From: Rhizomys pruinosus | Lineage: Eukaryota; Chordata; Mammalia; Rodentia; Spalacidae | Direction: 5' to 3' | DNA: 64,000 nt | Assembly: GCA_009823505.1 (NCBI GenBank) | Contig: VZQC01006256.1 | Location: 954,656 to 1,018,655 of the forward strand | Shown: piece by piece, positions 11,008-22,205 of the stretch | Layout of the letters: every line of letters starts with the position of its first letter | How positions within the stretch are numbered: position 1 is the stretch's first letter | Program-made: the position numbers and the translations under genes | The notes under the pieces: model-generated | Seen by the model: only the letters and a program-made list of their open reading frames with translations | Told to the model about the DNA's origin: nothing | Databases searched by the model: none

Positions 11008-11475
11008 AGTATGGTTTGACCATTTCTTGATGAAGTTAAATAACTGTTTTCTCTATGAACCAACAATGTTCTTCCTAGAAGAATGAGTCCACATGTTCAC
11101 AAAAGATTTGAATAACAATGTTCAAAGCAGCTGTTTTTAAAGAGTCAAAATCTGGGAAGATGCTTTTTGACAGGAAAGTGTATGAATAAATTATTGTATA
11201 TGTATAAAAACAGAATACTATACAGCAATGAAAAAAGTACAAACTAATGGGACATACCACAGGCTGAATGATTTTTTAAATGTCTTATTTAGTTAAAGAA
11301 AACAAATACCTAAAGGATCATAATGTGATTTCAGTTATATGAATTTTAAGAATGAGGAAAATTAAACAAATGTGAAATAAGTCATTAAATTTACCTCCTG
11401 GGGTGGAAGATGATTATTTCAGGAAGGAGCTAGAGAAAAACTCTTGAGGCTGTAGAATGTGTAATCATTATTAAG
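11008..11475 (+). repeat. ancient L1M 3' fragment (ORF2 end and 3' UTR)
   Basis: Successive blocks match the ORF2 terminus and following region of old mammalian L1 in order. Examples are TGTTCAAAGCAGCTG (usually TGTTCATAGCAGCTT), AATACTATACAGCAATGAAAA, and ACCTCCTGGGGTGGAAG. It has many mutations and no intact frame, so it is an inert remnant. Confidence 0.75.
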
Positions 11476-12315
11476 AATTCATTGTAAAAAAAAAGAATTC
11501 ATTGTGTTATATATTAAGATTCTGCTGTTTATAGACTGAAAAGATAATCTTAAAGAGTTTAGCAGAAAAATGGAATGACATAATCAAACTTGTCACTCCA
11601 AAGCTTTGAGCAATTGGTTCATTTGTTAGTTTTGACTTTATTAAAAAGATAGTATGTTAATGTACAAAGCTACATATTATGCTGTGATATCAGATGTTGG
11701 ATATTCAGAGGGAATAACTAAATAAAGGTTGATTGACTTATCTCTATACATCTTAATCTAGAAAACAAAGTGTCATTCTCTTCCTTTGATAAATTGCAAA
11801 GTGTGTCTTGTCTAAGCTCACTGCCTAGTCCCTTATTCTTCTCTTCACCAGCATGTTTGTACATCACAGAGTGTGATTGACTAGTGGATTTGGCTAACTA
11901 AAAACAAAAAGCTTTGAAAAGGGCCCGATAAGCATTATGGTTGTGGTGTTAGAGTCTTGTGAAGTGCTTTGTGGGCTTTTACTTTATTATTTTCAGAAGG
12001 GATCTTGTAGGTCAACTCGTAAGTTCGCTTGAGAGCTTGTTTATTTCTGCCACTCTCCCAATCAAACCTGTTCAAAATGAGTGCTAATTTATTTGAAGCC
12101 ATGTGTGAAAGCCACTAGAACAATACCAGGACACTGACACTGATGCACACTGTCAAGGAAGGCAGCTCAACGCCATCACTGTCCCCCTCAGGTGAGCACC
12201 TATATATTGAGTTGGGGTTTTATGTCTTTTCCACCTACATTATTTACTCCCATGCTCACAGTGAAGTCTAGAGAACAATTGTCAAGTCAGTTGAGGCTGT
12301 AGAGATAGACACTCT
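11476..12315. other. unique sequence; candidate conserved element 11870-12120
   Basis: No gene seen. The part around 11870-12120 has repeat-free, AT-rich sequence with motifs such as GAGTGCTAATTTATTTGAAG, and it looks like a conserved non-coding element. This is an impression only. Confidence 0.4.
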
Positions 12316-12755
12316 TATGTTTGCTTTCTGTTGCTATAACAAAATACCCAAGGGAAATAAAATAACTTAAAGGGAGGAAAGATTGATTTTGGCCCACAGT
12401 TTCAGAGGCTTTCTGTGTTGGGCTGACTCCATTGGTTTGGATCTCAGTTGAGACAGAACATTATGGTAGTGAGATCATGTGAGACAAACAGAGGAAAGAA
12501 AGGATAGAAGGGGGGAAGGAGGAGGGGGAGGGAGAACACGAAATGTATCCCTTGAGGGTACAGCCCAATGGATCTACTTCCTCCGTTAAGGTCCCACTTC
12601 CTAAAGTTGCAGCTATTTCCCAATTGACCATTAAGTTATGGCTCCATAAATACATTAATCTTCTCATGAGGTGTGAACCTTTATGATACCTCCTAAAGCC
12701 CTGCCTCTGCTACACTGGGAATTCAACACACTGCTTTGGTGGACATTGAGGATCC
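12316..12755 (-). repeat. MaLR LTR
   Basis: The plus strand is the reverse complement of a MaLR LTR. It begins CTGTTGCTATAACAAAATACC and continues through an AGGGAGGAAAGATTGATTTT block and GGTCCCACTTCCTAAAG. It ends near GGGAATTCAACACACTGCTT. No internal sequence is attached. Confidence 0.8.
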
Positions 12756-13866
12756 AACTCCCAATGCTGCCTCCTGCCATGGAGTGGCTGTTCAGGTCCT
12801 GTGTTCTCTTCAGTGGTTCTGAGTTATTTGGGTCAGAGATTCTGCTGCTCTGGGTCCCCATGACTTTACTTTTTCTTTGCTGTGACTGCTGAAGGCTTCC
12901 TGTGGCCCAACTGACTGCTTTCTGTGTGGGTGGAACGCACAGCCCCAGTGTTCAGCTCATGCTATCTTCTTACTTCTCACTGACAGTTGTTCTGAACACT
13001 CAATGGGAGTGTGCTGCCCGGGTCAGGGTGAATGAAACAGTCGGCCTGATGGTAAAATGCAGACAAGTCTTGGATTAAACTTACTGTTCTTGTCCTCTGC
13101 CCCATGATATGGGCCATGTTTCCATTTATGCAGCTGAAAGAAATTGAAAGCGCAGTTGATCTCCTCTGTCGCTAGGGTGGAGGCTGTCTGGGTTGATGTA
13201 TGATGTATGACAGCAGACAGAAGAGCCAGCGCTGACCTCAGTGGCACACGCCTGTTCCTAGTTCAGGATTTGGCCTGGTAATAGCATTTTGGCCACCATT
13301 ACTCATGGATGCTCAGCTGTTATCTGGACCAAGATTTAGTCCCTCCATCTATACAATGGGAAGTCATATGTTGCTTAAAGACGTGCAATGAATAAAAATC
13401 CTTCTGTGTACCAAATCTGATTGCTAATAGTCTATGAAACGTGAGGACAATAGAACTATTAAAAAAATAAAGCCCTCAGACTCATTTCTCTGTGTTCCTT
13501 ATAAAATGGTTGTTTTTCTCAGCTACATCATGACACTTAAAATTGTAATCTGCTGAGTTTTAAACAATGCCTAAATGTTATTTTCCACATCCTCTGGTCA
13601 TTCTTTGCTTAGTTAGTCAATTCTAGAAATAGTTATTCAGCACCTACTGTGTGCCAGGCAATAGGAACAAAGAAGTTAAAAAAGTTCCCATCGATACAGG
13701 GCTCATGGCCCAGAGAGGGAGACATCCTATGAAACAAATACACTTGGTCAATGGTGAGATGTTTTGCTCATGAGAAGCAAAGCATGCCCATTGCAGGGTA
13801 GGGAAGATGAATGGGAATGTGACTGTAGTGAAGATCAGGCCACCTGAAGAAAAATGGCTTCTAGCT
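12756..13866. other. unique sequence with an old repeat at 13618-13760
   Basis: No gene seen. Within 13618-13760 the ATTCAGCACCTACTGTGTGC and CCAGGCAATAGGAACAAAG pattern marks a common ancient mammalian interspersed repeat. I cannot assign its family by eye. Confidence 0.5.
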
Positions 13867-14226
13867 TGTTTTCTATTGCTGTGATAGACACCACCACCAA
13901 AAGCAACTTAAGGGAGGAGAGGGTTTATTTGTATTCCCAGATCACCATTCATCACTGAGAGAAGGCAGGGCAAGATCTAAAGCACCAACCATGGAGGAAC
14001 ACTTCTTACTGGCTCACACCCCAGGTTGCTTTCTGTCAGTGTTATTATACAGCCCAGGCCCATCTGCCTTGGGCTGGTGCCACCTGCGGCAGGCTCAGCT
14101 CTCCTACATCAATCAAGACACTTCCTCATAGACATGAACATAGACTAATCTTATTTGGAAAATTCCTTCATTGAGGTTCCTTATTCTCAGGTGAATCTAG
14201 GTTGTGTCAAGTTGACACTAAAAACC
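13867..14226 (-). repeat. rodent MaLR (MT/ORR1-type) LTR
   Basis: The plus strand reads as the reverse complement of a rodent MaLR LTR. It starts TTCTATTGCTGTGATAGACA and passes through AGGAGAGGGTTTATTT, the reverse of the AATAAACC poly-signal region. It ends TGTGTCAAGTTGACAC, the LTR 5' end. It is close to full length and a solo LTR. Confidence 0.85.
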
Positions 14227-14651
14227 AACCTGGAGTATTGTATGCTGGGATCTTGTCCAGGCCCGTGGAAAGAGGTGGAGAAATGAAAAAAAAAAAAAAA
14301 AAAGGCTGAAAACAAATAAGCTGACCAGCCTCTGTGCCCCAAGGTTGATGCAGGTTCTTGCTAAGGTCTGGGAGTCTCCATGGGCTAACAGTACCATGAT
14401 CATTCTGGTCTCTGAGTTCCACCTTGGGAAGTGGAATTCCTCATTTAAGCCCTATTACCCAGACATGGTCGGCCCATTTGACTAATATTCCCTTGCCCTG
14501 CCCTCGCACCAAACAGAGAAATTATAACCATTTGCCCTAAGGATCACTCTGTGTTCTAGGCTTTAGCAATGGCTTGGAGGTAGGGGAACCAAGATGGTAC
14601 CTACATCAGAGTATCACTTGCCATGTCAGAGTGAATGCAAGGCAACTCTTT
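14227..14651. other. unique sequence, no gene seen
   Basis: An A-run at about 14286-14304 is the only notable feature. No gene recognised. Confidence 0.5.
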
Positions 14652-14668
14652 GTGCAGAATGCCCTTTT

Positions 14669-15065
14669 TTTTTTTCGTCTTTTCTTTTTTTATTTATTTT
14701 ATTTTTATTTTTGTATGTATATGAGCGTACTGTCTGCATGTAGGTCTGTGCACCCATGTCGTGCAATGCCGTGGAGGTCAGAAGAGGGTCTTGGATTCCC
14801 CTGGAACTGGAGTTCTCCTGGAATTGGAGTTACAGACGGTTCTCAGCCGCCATGTGGGTGCTGGGGATCAAACCCGGGTCCTCTGCAAGAGCAGTCAGTG
14901 CTCTTAACTGCTAGGCCATCTCTCCAGCCCCTTTTTGTCTTTTCGAGACAGGGTCTCCCCGTAGCCCCAGCTGTCCTGGAACTCACTCTGTAGACCAGGC
15001 TGGCCTTGAACTCACAAAGATCCGCCTGCCTCTGCTAGGATTAAAGGCATGTGCCACCATGCCCG
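14669..15065 (-). repeat. B1 SINE (11-bp deletion subtype) containing a B2
   Basis: A minus-strand B1 occupies 14931-15065, and its A-tail remnant lies at 14669-14685. The 17-bp target-site duplication GTGCAGAATGCCCTTTT flanks the whole unit (14652-14668 and 15066-15082). A B2 has inserted into the tail. This B1 shares the CCTCCCAAGTG deletion with the copy at 4589. Confidence 0.93.
14686..14930 (-). repeat. young B2 SINE nested in B1 tail
   Basis: A full-length minus-strand B2 with the 17-bp internal duplication and the TTAC/TTTTTG variant set. Its flanks, TTTTTCGTCTTTTC on the left and TTTTTGTCTTTTC on the right, form a near-matching target-site duplication inside the B1 tail. The B2 is therefore younger than the B1. 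Confidence 0.93.
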
Positions 15066-15082
15066 GTGCAGAATGCCCTTTT

Positions 15083-15465
15083 GGAAGAAGCCTCACAGCC
15101 TGCTCCCTACCTCACATGACTTCCATTTGATGTCTCTTTTATGTATTTCCTCAGTCTATAGCTCTGCCCCTCCCTGGCTTTGGAACCTCAAAATCCTGGT
15201 GGTTTTCTTATATAGGAATGTTAGGTTCTTCCAGTTCCAACTTTGTTTTTGCCTAGTTTGACATATCTGAGCTTATCAATGTGCTCCCCGGAAGAGGAAC
15301 CTTCAATTAAATAGTGAATTTTCTTTCAAAGGCAATGATTGATTAGAGAGGAACATGCCAGGCACGGAGCATCACATGTCCACATCTTGTGGGATGCTGG
15401 GGTGTGTACCGCTAGGCTGGTCTACTGGCTGAACCTTGGAGGTTGGGGAATGGGTATCATTGATG
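15083..15465. other. unique sequence, no gene seen
   Basis: No gene, RNA or named repeat seen. Confidence 0.5.
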
Positions 15466-15603
15466 AGAATCATTAGACCTGGGGGTGTGGTTCCATAATA
15501 GAATGCTTGTTTATTGTCTACACCCTGGGCTCTATCCTCGACTGTAGAAAGGAAGGAACATAAAGGAAGAAAAGAGGAAAGGAAGAAAGGAAGGAAGAAA
15601 AGA
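15466..15603 (+). repeat. ID-like SINE with GGAA-rich tail
   Basis: A diverged ID-type tRNA-derived element (GGGTGTGGTTCCATAATAGA, then ACCCTGGGCTCTATCC in place of the B box) is followed by a GGAA/GAAA-rich tail to 15603. The high divergence limits certainty. Confidence 0.5.
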
Positions 15604-17595
15604 ATCATGTGTAGAAGAGACCAACACTACAAAAGGAAAACAGAAGAGTAGACAGTAGACCTTGGGCTAAACATCTCTTCTTTGGCTTCATTCTCCCAGG
15701 CTCACATACTGAAGATGTGCATGAGGCTTCCAGATGCTGAGGGCCCCGTGTCTCATTAGTGAGGGCCACCGACACAGCTGTAGGAATTGGAAAGCTACAG
15801 GGACACCTGTGAGAAGGGTATCCACCCATCCAAAGAGCCGCAGCGATCAGTCAGCCATCAACAACACCACGTGGCAATTCCTTTGTGGCTGGAAATTGGT
15901 CTGCAAAAGTGCCATCCCTAGGAGGGCAATCTGGCACAGTGTGTCTAGGTTCGACCACTAGGCCAACCCAGCAGTGCCATAGGTATATTCTTCTTGCCTC
16001 AGTGATTCCAGGTCACTAGAAATATTACCTTGAGATACTTTTTTATATGACTTACACACAAGGGTTGTCTGTTGAATCAATGTTTGTGATAACAGATCAT
16101 TGGAAATATGCTCAAAGTTCCTAAGTGGGAACTGGGTAAACTTTAAAAGATGGATACATTTACAGTTGACTCTAAGGGAAGGCACTGAGAAGAAAGCAGA
16201 CACTGTTCACAGACTGGTATCAACTAGAGCCAAGCTAATTCTGTCAGAGAAAAGCCAAAGGGCACTTTGCATGCTTTTGGAATGGGCTTTGTTCATAATA
16301 CAGGCTCTGCCAACCAGGGCTCTGCTGTTCTGAAGCCCCTGTCAGTGTGTTCTTCCCTCCTGCATTATGGGCCTCCTCCTGCAGTTCTGGCAAGTTTAGG
16401 GAGATGGGTCCGCTTCATATATTTGAATGAATTGCTTCTCATTTGTGCTTATATTTTGAGGTGAGTTTTTAAAAACTCCACAAAGTCCCAGCTTCAGAAA
16501 ATCAGGGGGGTAAATACTAATGAACCTAGAAGCAATTCTTGACTAAACAAGAATTATTTGTGGATCTGCAGAGGAAGCAAGAGGGGAGTTGGTCTGGCAG
16601 TAGCTCTTTGGGGGTGCTGACTGCTTTGTTCAAATAAAAGCCTACTTAGCATTGAGGATATAAATGGAGCGAAGTTTTTCAGCAACTCATTGGCTCTTTC
16701 TCCACTTAGGAATATTGATTTGTCTCCTCTTAGCCTGGAGTGGTATGGAATGGACGAATTTCTCTGTCTGTGCAGAAGGCAGGCAGTATGGTGCCACCTG
16801 GGTAAACACATGACTGTGCATGTGGGGGAGTCTCCAGGAGTGCCTGTTGTCTTCTCTGTCACCAGCTGATGATGTAAAAGCTCCGAGACACCATAAAAAC
16901 CTGGCCACGTTTATCTATAGGAGGAGAAAAATGCACAGCAGCCTCATTAAGCCACTTACTTTTAATGAGATACAAAATTGTGCCAGTTTCACAATTGTGA
17001 TGTGTATCATCTTAATTATATGTACAGGTGGCATGCTTGATTGAGAACATGAAAATGGAACAGAGGTTCTTGTTCCGTGTGTCTCATCTACCTTCTCCCA
17101 TATGTGTTTTTTTTTTTCTCCTCTTCTACATATCTTTTCCACAAAGAAGTTTCTAGAGCTTTGAGACTTATGATCCTGGTGGAGAATCCATGTCCCCTGG
17201 CTTTCGAAATAACTAGGAAACATTGTAACCCTATGGCTGGAGGGCTTAGAAGGGGACATAAATAACAGCTAGACTGGTAAGAATAGCAGGGCGTTTGATA
17301 GCCTGTGCAAACACGCCTGGCTTCAATTTGTAGGGATTTTCTCATTTGTTAAATGACACACACACAAAGAGCTAATAAAAATGTGGTGGTTAAAGGTCCT
17401 TAGAAAAGTACTAGAAAAGCAAGGCCAGAGTCATTGCTGCATTTGTTACTAATTATGAAGAAAGATACTGACCCCATGACTTGGAGCTGATGTGCTGATG
17501 AAGCCACAAGGCCTGGGCATGTGTTTCTTTCTGATGCCCATGGAGCCTGGGAGGGGGAGAGTTCCATGGAAGACCACTGCTTTGCTGAATGGGGG
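15604..17595. other. unique sequence; candidate conserved element 16860-17060
   Basis: Almost 2 kb without a recognised repeat. Several overlapping short open frames on both strands lack family resemblance. The part at 16860-17060 looks like a conserved non-coding element (see findings). Confidence 0.45.
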
Positions 17596-17792
17596 CTTCG
17601 CGAGATGTTCTCAAACTCACTGTGTAGCTGTGGATGACCTTTAACTTCAGATCTTCCTGCCTAACTCCCTGAGTGTTGGGATTTTAGGTGTGCAACACCA
17701 TACCTAGTTTTATCCAGGGCTGAGGATGGGACCCAAGGTTTAAGGCATAGTAGGCAAACACTCTGCCAATTGAGCTACATCCCTTCTCATAT
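17596..17792 (-). repeat. B4/RSINE1-type ID+B1 composite SINE
   Basis: On the minus strand an ID-like head (GAAGGGATGTAGCTCAATTG) is followed directly by a B1-like right part with AAATCCCAACACTCAGG. This ID-then-B1 order defines the B4-type rodent SINE. It is diverged, with no clear target-site duplication. Confidence 0.75.
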
Positions 17793-17995
17793 ATGCCTCT
17801 CTAAGCACTAAGGCCCTAGGAAAACAAAAGACCTAATTCCAACCCTGGAAATCCTTCATCCTTGTGAGGAAGATGAGAAACAAGGCAGAGGTCTTGCAGG
17901 GGCACAATGGGATGAACCGTGCCTTGTGTAATCGTGATGCTGCATAGGTAATGAGGGCTCAAGTATCAAGACAAAGTCACTGGGGTGTAGATGTA

Positions 17996-18408
17996 GAGAA
18001 GGAGAGGGAGGGAGAGGGAGAGATAGAGAGGGAAGGAGGAGGAGGAAGAAAAAGAGGAAGAAAAGAAGAAAGAGAGGGAGGGAGACATTGGGAAAGAGAG
18101 AGAGAGAGAGAAAGTCGTAGAGGAGGGAAGGAAGAAGAAGGAAGGGAGGGAGAGGGAGAGACAGCGAGGGAAGGAGGAGGAGGGAGAGAAGAGAGGGAGG
18201 GAAAAGGAGAGGGAGGGAAAGGATGGGAGGGAGAGGGAGAGGGAAGGAAGAAGAAGAGGGGGTGAGAGGGAGAAGGAAGGGAAGGAGGGAGGAGAGGGAA
18301 AGGGAAGGAAGAAGAGGAAGAGGGAGAAGGAGGGAGGGAAGAAGAAGGAGAAGGGAGAGGGAGAGGGAGAGGGAGAGGGGGAGAGAGGGAGAGAGAGAGA
18401 GAGAGATT
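17996..18408. repeat. ~410-bp polypurine (GA-rich) tract
   Basis: The plus strand is almost only A and G, in irregular GGGAGA/GGAAGA units, with about ten scattered T or C interruptions. Long open frames on both strands across it (Glu/Arg-rich one way, Ser/Leu/Pro-rich the other) are compositional artefacts. Confidence 0.95.
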
Positions 18409-18658
18409 GATTTGGTTAAGGGTTTGGGTGACAAAAGGCCAGAGACTTGCAATTGCAGTGGTGTTGAGGGCTCTGTAGACTTGCTCATAGAACAGGTTTC
18501 TGATGGAGTCTCAGAATGATTCTATCTAATTTAACTTAATTTAATAAATGCCTTCTGAGTCATATCCAGGGCTTGTCCAGGAACCTGGTGTTCTTCATGA
18601 GGGTGGAAACAAGTGCACACCGATGTGCAGGACTTGAGTTTTGTCCAGGTACAGTTTT

Positions 18659-18807
18659 TTTTTTTTGTCTTTTTGAGACAGGGTCTCCCTGTAGCCCCAG
18701 CTGTCCTGGAACTCACTCTGTAGACCAGGCTGGCCTTGAACTCACAGAGATCCACTTGCCTCTGCCTCCCAAGTGCTAGGATTAAAGACATGCACCACCA
18801 CTCCCGG
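18659..18807 (-). repeat. B1 SINE with target-site duplication
   Basis: A complete minus-strand B1. The target-site duplication CCAGGTACAGTTTT at 18645-18658 matches CCAGGTGCAGTTTT at 18808-18821, with one mismatch. Confidence 0.93.
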
Positions 18808-18821
18808 CCAGGTGCAGTTTT

Positions 18822-18984
18822 GCATCTAGGAGAGGTGAAGGCAGGTGGATGCCCATCTGAGGCATAGGGCATTAGTATGGCTGGGAGGTGTAGTAGGTGC
18901 TGCTGAAAAAGGAGGAGATTCCCCCCCTCCCCGCAAAATAATCCTCTGCTTTGAAAAACTTTGAAAAGACTCAGAAGAGGATAC
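18822..18984. other. short unique sequence
   Basis: No recognised feature. A C-run occurs at 18921-18927. Confidence 0.4.
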
Positions 18985-19112
18985 AAGATATATATGGCAG
19001 ACTGCATGAACTCGGGAGGGGTGGGGGACAGGGAGGGGGACATGAGTCTGGATTGAACTGAGAAGTGATGTATGAAATGCACAAAACTTCAATAAAATAT
19101 TTTTAAAAAGAA
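18985..19112 (+). repeat. possible L1 3' end
   Basis: A G-rich block (GGGAGGGGTGGGGGACAGGG) precedes an AATAAA signal and an A-rich tail. This is the usual layout of a rodent L1 3' UTR end. No ORF2 sequence is visible upstream, so the call stays tentative. Confidence 0.4.
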
Positions 19113-19477
19113 AAAGGAGAAACCACACCACACGCTGGGTCAGCTGTCCAGAATTGCTGAGGACGACTTGGTCAGAACTGGTCCTGGAGGGCTAGAATGG
19201 AAGGTAGCTTCATATACAGACAGAAGGTATTTTATGAACAAAGGCAGCAAAGAGCAATACAGGATATGATTCTACTGCCAGAGGTGTTTCCCTTGCAAAA
19301 CATCAGTGTCCAAATCAGGTCATGTGCCAGAATTCTCCAGTGGGATGGGGTGGGGAGATTAGAAGTGATGTCTGCGAGCACACATTTCAACAACCTTCCT
19401 CCTGAGGGTTCTGATGTCTAGCACACAGGTGGGATTGTGGGACTGTGTCTGACAGGCAGCAGGGCTGGTTTGGGGGT
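19113..19477. other. unique sequence, no gene seen
   Basis: No gene or repeat recognised. Confidence 0.45.
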
Positions 19478-19618
19478 CACAGAGGTGGGTTCAAATCATG
19501 AGCTTACTGCCTCATCGCTCGGCACTTCAGGCGATGTCCTCGTACCCCTCAGCTTCACGTGACTCTTTTCCAGTTGGGCAGTTATGAGAATAAATGAGAC
19601 ATATTTGTCACACGGCTC
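19478..19618 (+). repeat. MIR fragment
   Basis: The sense MIR pattern is visible: GGTGGGTTCAAATCATGAGC, then a CCTCAGCTTCACGTGACTC block and a GAGAATAAATGAGA-like 3' part. Diverged. Confidence 0.6.
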
Positions 19619-20640
19619 ATCATTTCTGGCTAGAAGTAGGTGGGGGCTAAATCTGAGTTTCCTTCCTCTCGTTGGTTTAGGAAGTCAAAATGACTGAGTG
19701 CCACAGTTCTTGGTCCTAAGAAAGCAGTAGTCACAGCAAGGGAGGGCCTCTGCTGTTTTGAGATAAATTGCCACACACAAGAAAAATCTTAGATTTTAAC
19801 CTTTTATTTTCTTGCTATGTATAGTACCCAGAATTCTCTCAAACTGTTCCTTAAACTTGGGCGTCGAAACCTTTTGTGTCCAGTAGATATACAGTTGTTC
19901 TACAGAGTGTTGGTAGATGAAGTTGTGAGGAGCCCACACCTTAGTAACGGTTTGTGAAATACTGGCTGATTGCTAAGGTGCAAGGCAGGTGTGGACTTTC
20001 TGAGCTACAAAGTTCAGATCCACTTGAGTGGCTTTGAATTTCTATTTTGTGATGCTCTAGGAATCCAGCTACCATGTTTGGCTGTGCCCTGGATGAGAAT
20101 TTCATACATGAGTTCTCTACTTGCAACATTTATGTATACATATCTGTATATATGTGATACACTGAATCCAATTAGTGATGGTAATGTAGACATATGTCGG
20201 GGGTGACCACTTGTGTGGGGGGTGCCATCCACACAGTACGATGTGAACTGTATCTCCTAAGGTTGTGCAGTGTACGACCTGTAAAATTGTTTATGGTAGG
20301 AAACCTAAGGACTTCCATGGAATTAGCTTAAGAAATAGATGCAGAGCTACAGACACCAATGGCTGTTGAGGGAAGGAGAAATCAGTTTTTACCAGGAGCA
20401 CACTCCCTAATAGTAGGTTATCCAATCCCAAATGGTCAGCCCTAGACATATGTCTACATTAGCATCACTAATTGGAGTCAGTGCATCACATATGTACATA
20501 TATGTATACATAAATGTCGCAAATACAGAACTCATGTATGAAATTCTCAAACAAGTTTAAAAAAGAAATGACAAAGCAAAACAAACAAACAGGGAAATAC
20601 CGTGTGGTATAGAGTGGGGGCCCTTCGGAAGGTTTTCTTT
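19619..20640. other. unique sequence, no gene seen
   Basis: About 1 kb without a supported gene or named repeat. It includes scattered TATGTATACA-like AT stretches. Confidence 0.5.
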
Positions 20641-20652
20641 AAAGGTAACGTG

Positions 20653-20979
20653 GAGCTGGAGAGATGGCCTAGCGGTTAAGAGCGCCGACCGCTCTTACAG
20701 AGGACCCGGGTTCGATCCCCAGCACCCACATGGTGGCTGAGAACCGTCTGAAACTCCAATTCCAGNCGACCGCTCTTACAGAGGACCCGGGTTCGATCCC
20801 CAGCACCCACATGGTGGCTGAGAACCGTCTGAAACTCCAATTCCAGGAGAACTCCAGTTCCAGGGGAATCCGAGACTGTCTTCTGACCTCCGCGGCATTG
20901 CACGACACGGGTGCACAAACTTGCATGCAGACAGTACATTCATACACATACAGAAATAAATAAAATTAAAAAAAATAAA
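20653..20979 (+). repeat. young B2 SINE with an artificial 80-bp duplication
   Basis: A plus-strand B2 has a 12-bp target-site duplication AAAGGTAACGTG (20641-20652 and 20980-20991). The A box region (TGGCCTAGCGGTTAAGAG) and B box (GGGTTCGATCC) are intact. The 80 bases at 20686-20765 recur exactly at 20767-20846 across an 'n'. Removing one copy restores normal B2 length. It belongs to the TTTC/TTTCTG variant group. Confidence 0.95.
20766..20766. other. assembly gap placeholder (n)
   Basis: A single undetermined base lies exactly between two identical 80-bp segments, as expected when overlapping contig ends were joined without merging. Confidence 0.9.
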
Positions 20980-20991
20980 AAAGGTAACGTG

Positions 20992-22099
20992 AGGACTCTG
21001 ACCACCCTTTTTAACAGCAATGATCTCTGACAGTGCTGTGAAAGGTGGCAGAGCTGACACTGTGCCCCAGCATCCTCTGGGGTGGGTGAGACAGCAGAGA
21101 GTATCCTGTCCCTTCAGCAGTGGCCAGCATAGGCAGAAGGGGCTCAGGCCGGCCCACGGTTCTTAAAAGAGCATTCTTGGAAAAATCAGATTCTGGTTCA
21201 GGTAGAGCCTAATGTTCGCCTATGGAGATACTCAAGGGTCCTTCTAAGTTACGGCATCAGTAACAAGTGTTTAAGGTGGTCAGCCATTACCTTGAGAGCC
21301 ACCAATGGTGGTCAGTCCGCACCGGAGCCCAGGCCTGGGACCACGGCTTGCTCTCCAAGGCTAAGTGGAGGCTTTGTAGCATTCACTTCCTTTTTTTTTT
21401 ACTGCTGAGTTATAGGAAATGAAGAGAGGCGCCCTGGGCCCAGGAAGACAGACCGAGCAGCCCTTGAGGAAAAGGAAAGTGAAGGGAGGCCTGGCCTCAT
21501 CCTGGAGCTTACTTCTGGGGATTCCTCTAAGGGGCTCATGGGGAGCCTGGTCTGTTCTTAGTCAGGCCTGCAGTCTCAGTTTTCTAGACTCAGGTACCTT
21601 CAGGCCTGCCCATAAGTCTGCCTCTCTCCCCCGAAGGTTTCCCTGGGGAAAGCAGAGGTGAGGCAGAGCTGCCTGGAGCACTTCTGGGCAGCCATGACTT
21701 CAGTGCCTGTCCCTAAAATAAATGTGCCACAGACAAGACAATGTGGTCAGGGGCTGGGGAGTTACTGTAAATACCGGCCAGCCAGGGCTTCCTATTTCTG
21801 TTCTTGTGACTCCCCAGGGACAGACACTGGCCGGCCCCTTCCCAGCCCACTCTCATCTCTCTGCCCCATCCCAGGGCCTAGATGTTCCTCATCCAAAGTT
21901 CCCAGGGACCCCTGGGGGGTGGTTCATGAGGGACCTCTATTCCTAACTCCAGGCTGAATTCAGAGGAGGTTCACAACAAAGCCTTAAACATGGGAAAATC
22001 AGGCTGGTGGTATCCCTATACTGGATATTGTAACAGCCTTTCTATGGTGAATTCTATATCTCCTTTCCTAGAGTCAGAGGGTACAGGACTTATCCCTCT
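20992..22099. other. unique, locally GC-richer sequence
   Basis: No gene seen. The 21400-21960 part is GC-richer than its surroundings and carries open frames on the plus strand (21419-21661, 21658-21957), but without recognised domains or convincing splice sites. Regulatory sequence is one possibility. Confidence 0.45.
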
Positions 22100-22205
22100 A
22101 CCCATTTTGAAGATGAGAACAGAACAAGAAGAGTACCCTGTCAGTAAGCTGGAAGTCAAACCCAGGCATCCTGACCCCAGATCTGCATTCCTAACTCTCA
22201 GACCA
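22100..22205 (-). repeat. MIR fragment
   Basis: The plus strand matches antisense MIR: CCCATTTTGAAGATGAGAAC, GTCAGTAAGCTGGAAGTCAA, then ACCCAGGCATCCTGACCCC. Confidence 0.65.

Noticed and set aside
17856..18488. 210-codon minus-strand Ser/Leu/Pro-rich frame
   Set aside because: It is the pyrimidine strand of a purine low-complexity tract, with no protein-like composition.
18531..19082. 183-codon minus-strand frame
   Set aside because: It runs through a B1 and the possible L1 3' end. No family resemblance or conserved start.
20653..20979. Possible tRNA gene from A and B box matches
   Set aside because: The match is the tRNA-derived head of a B2 SINE with target-site duplications and an A-tail.
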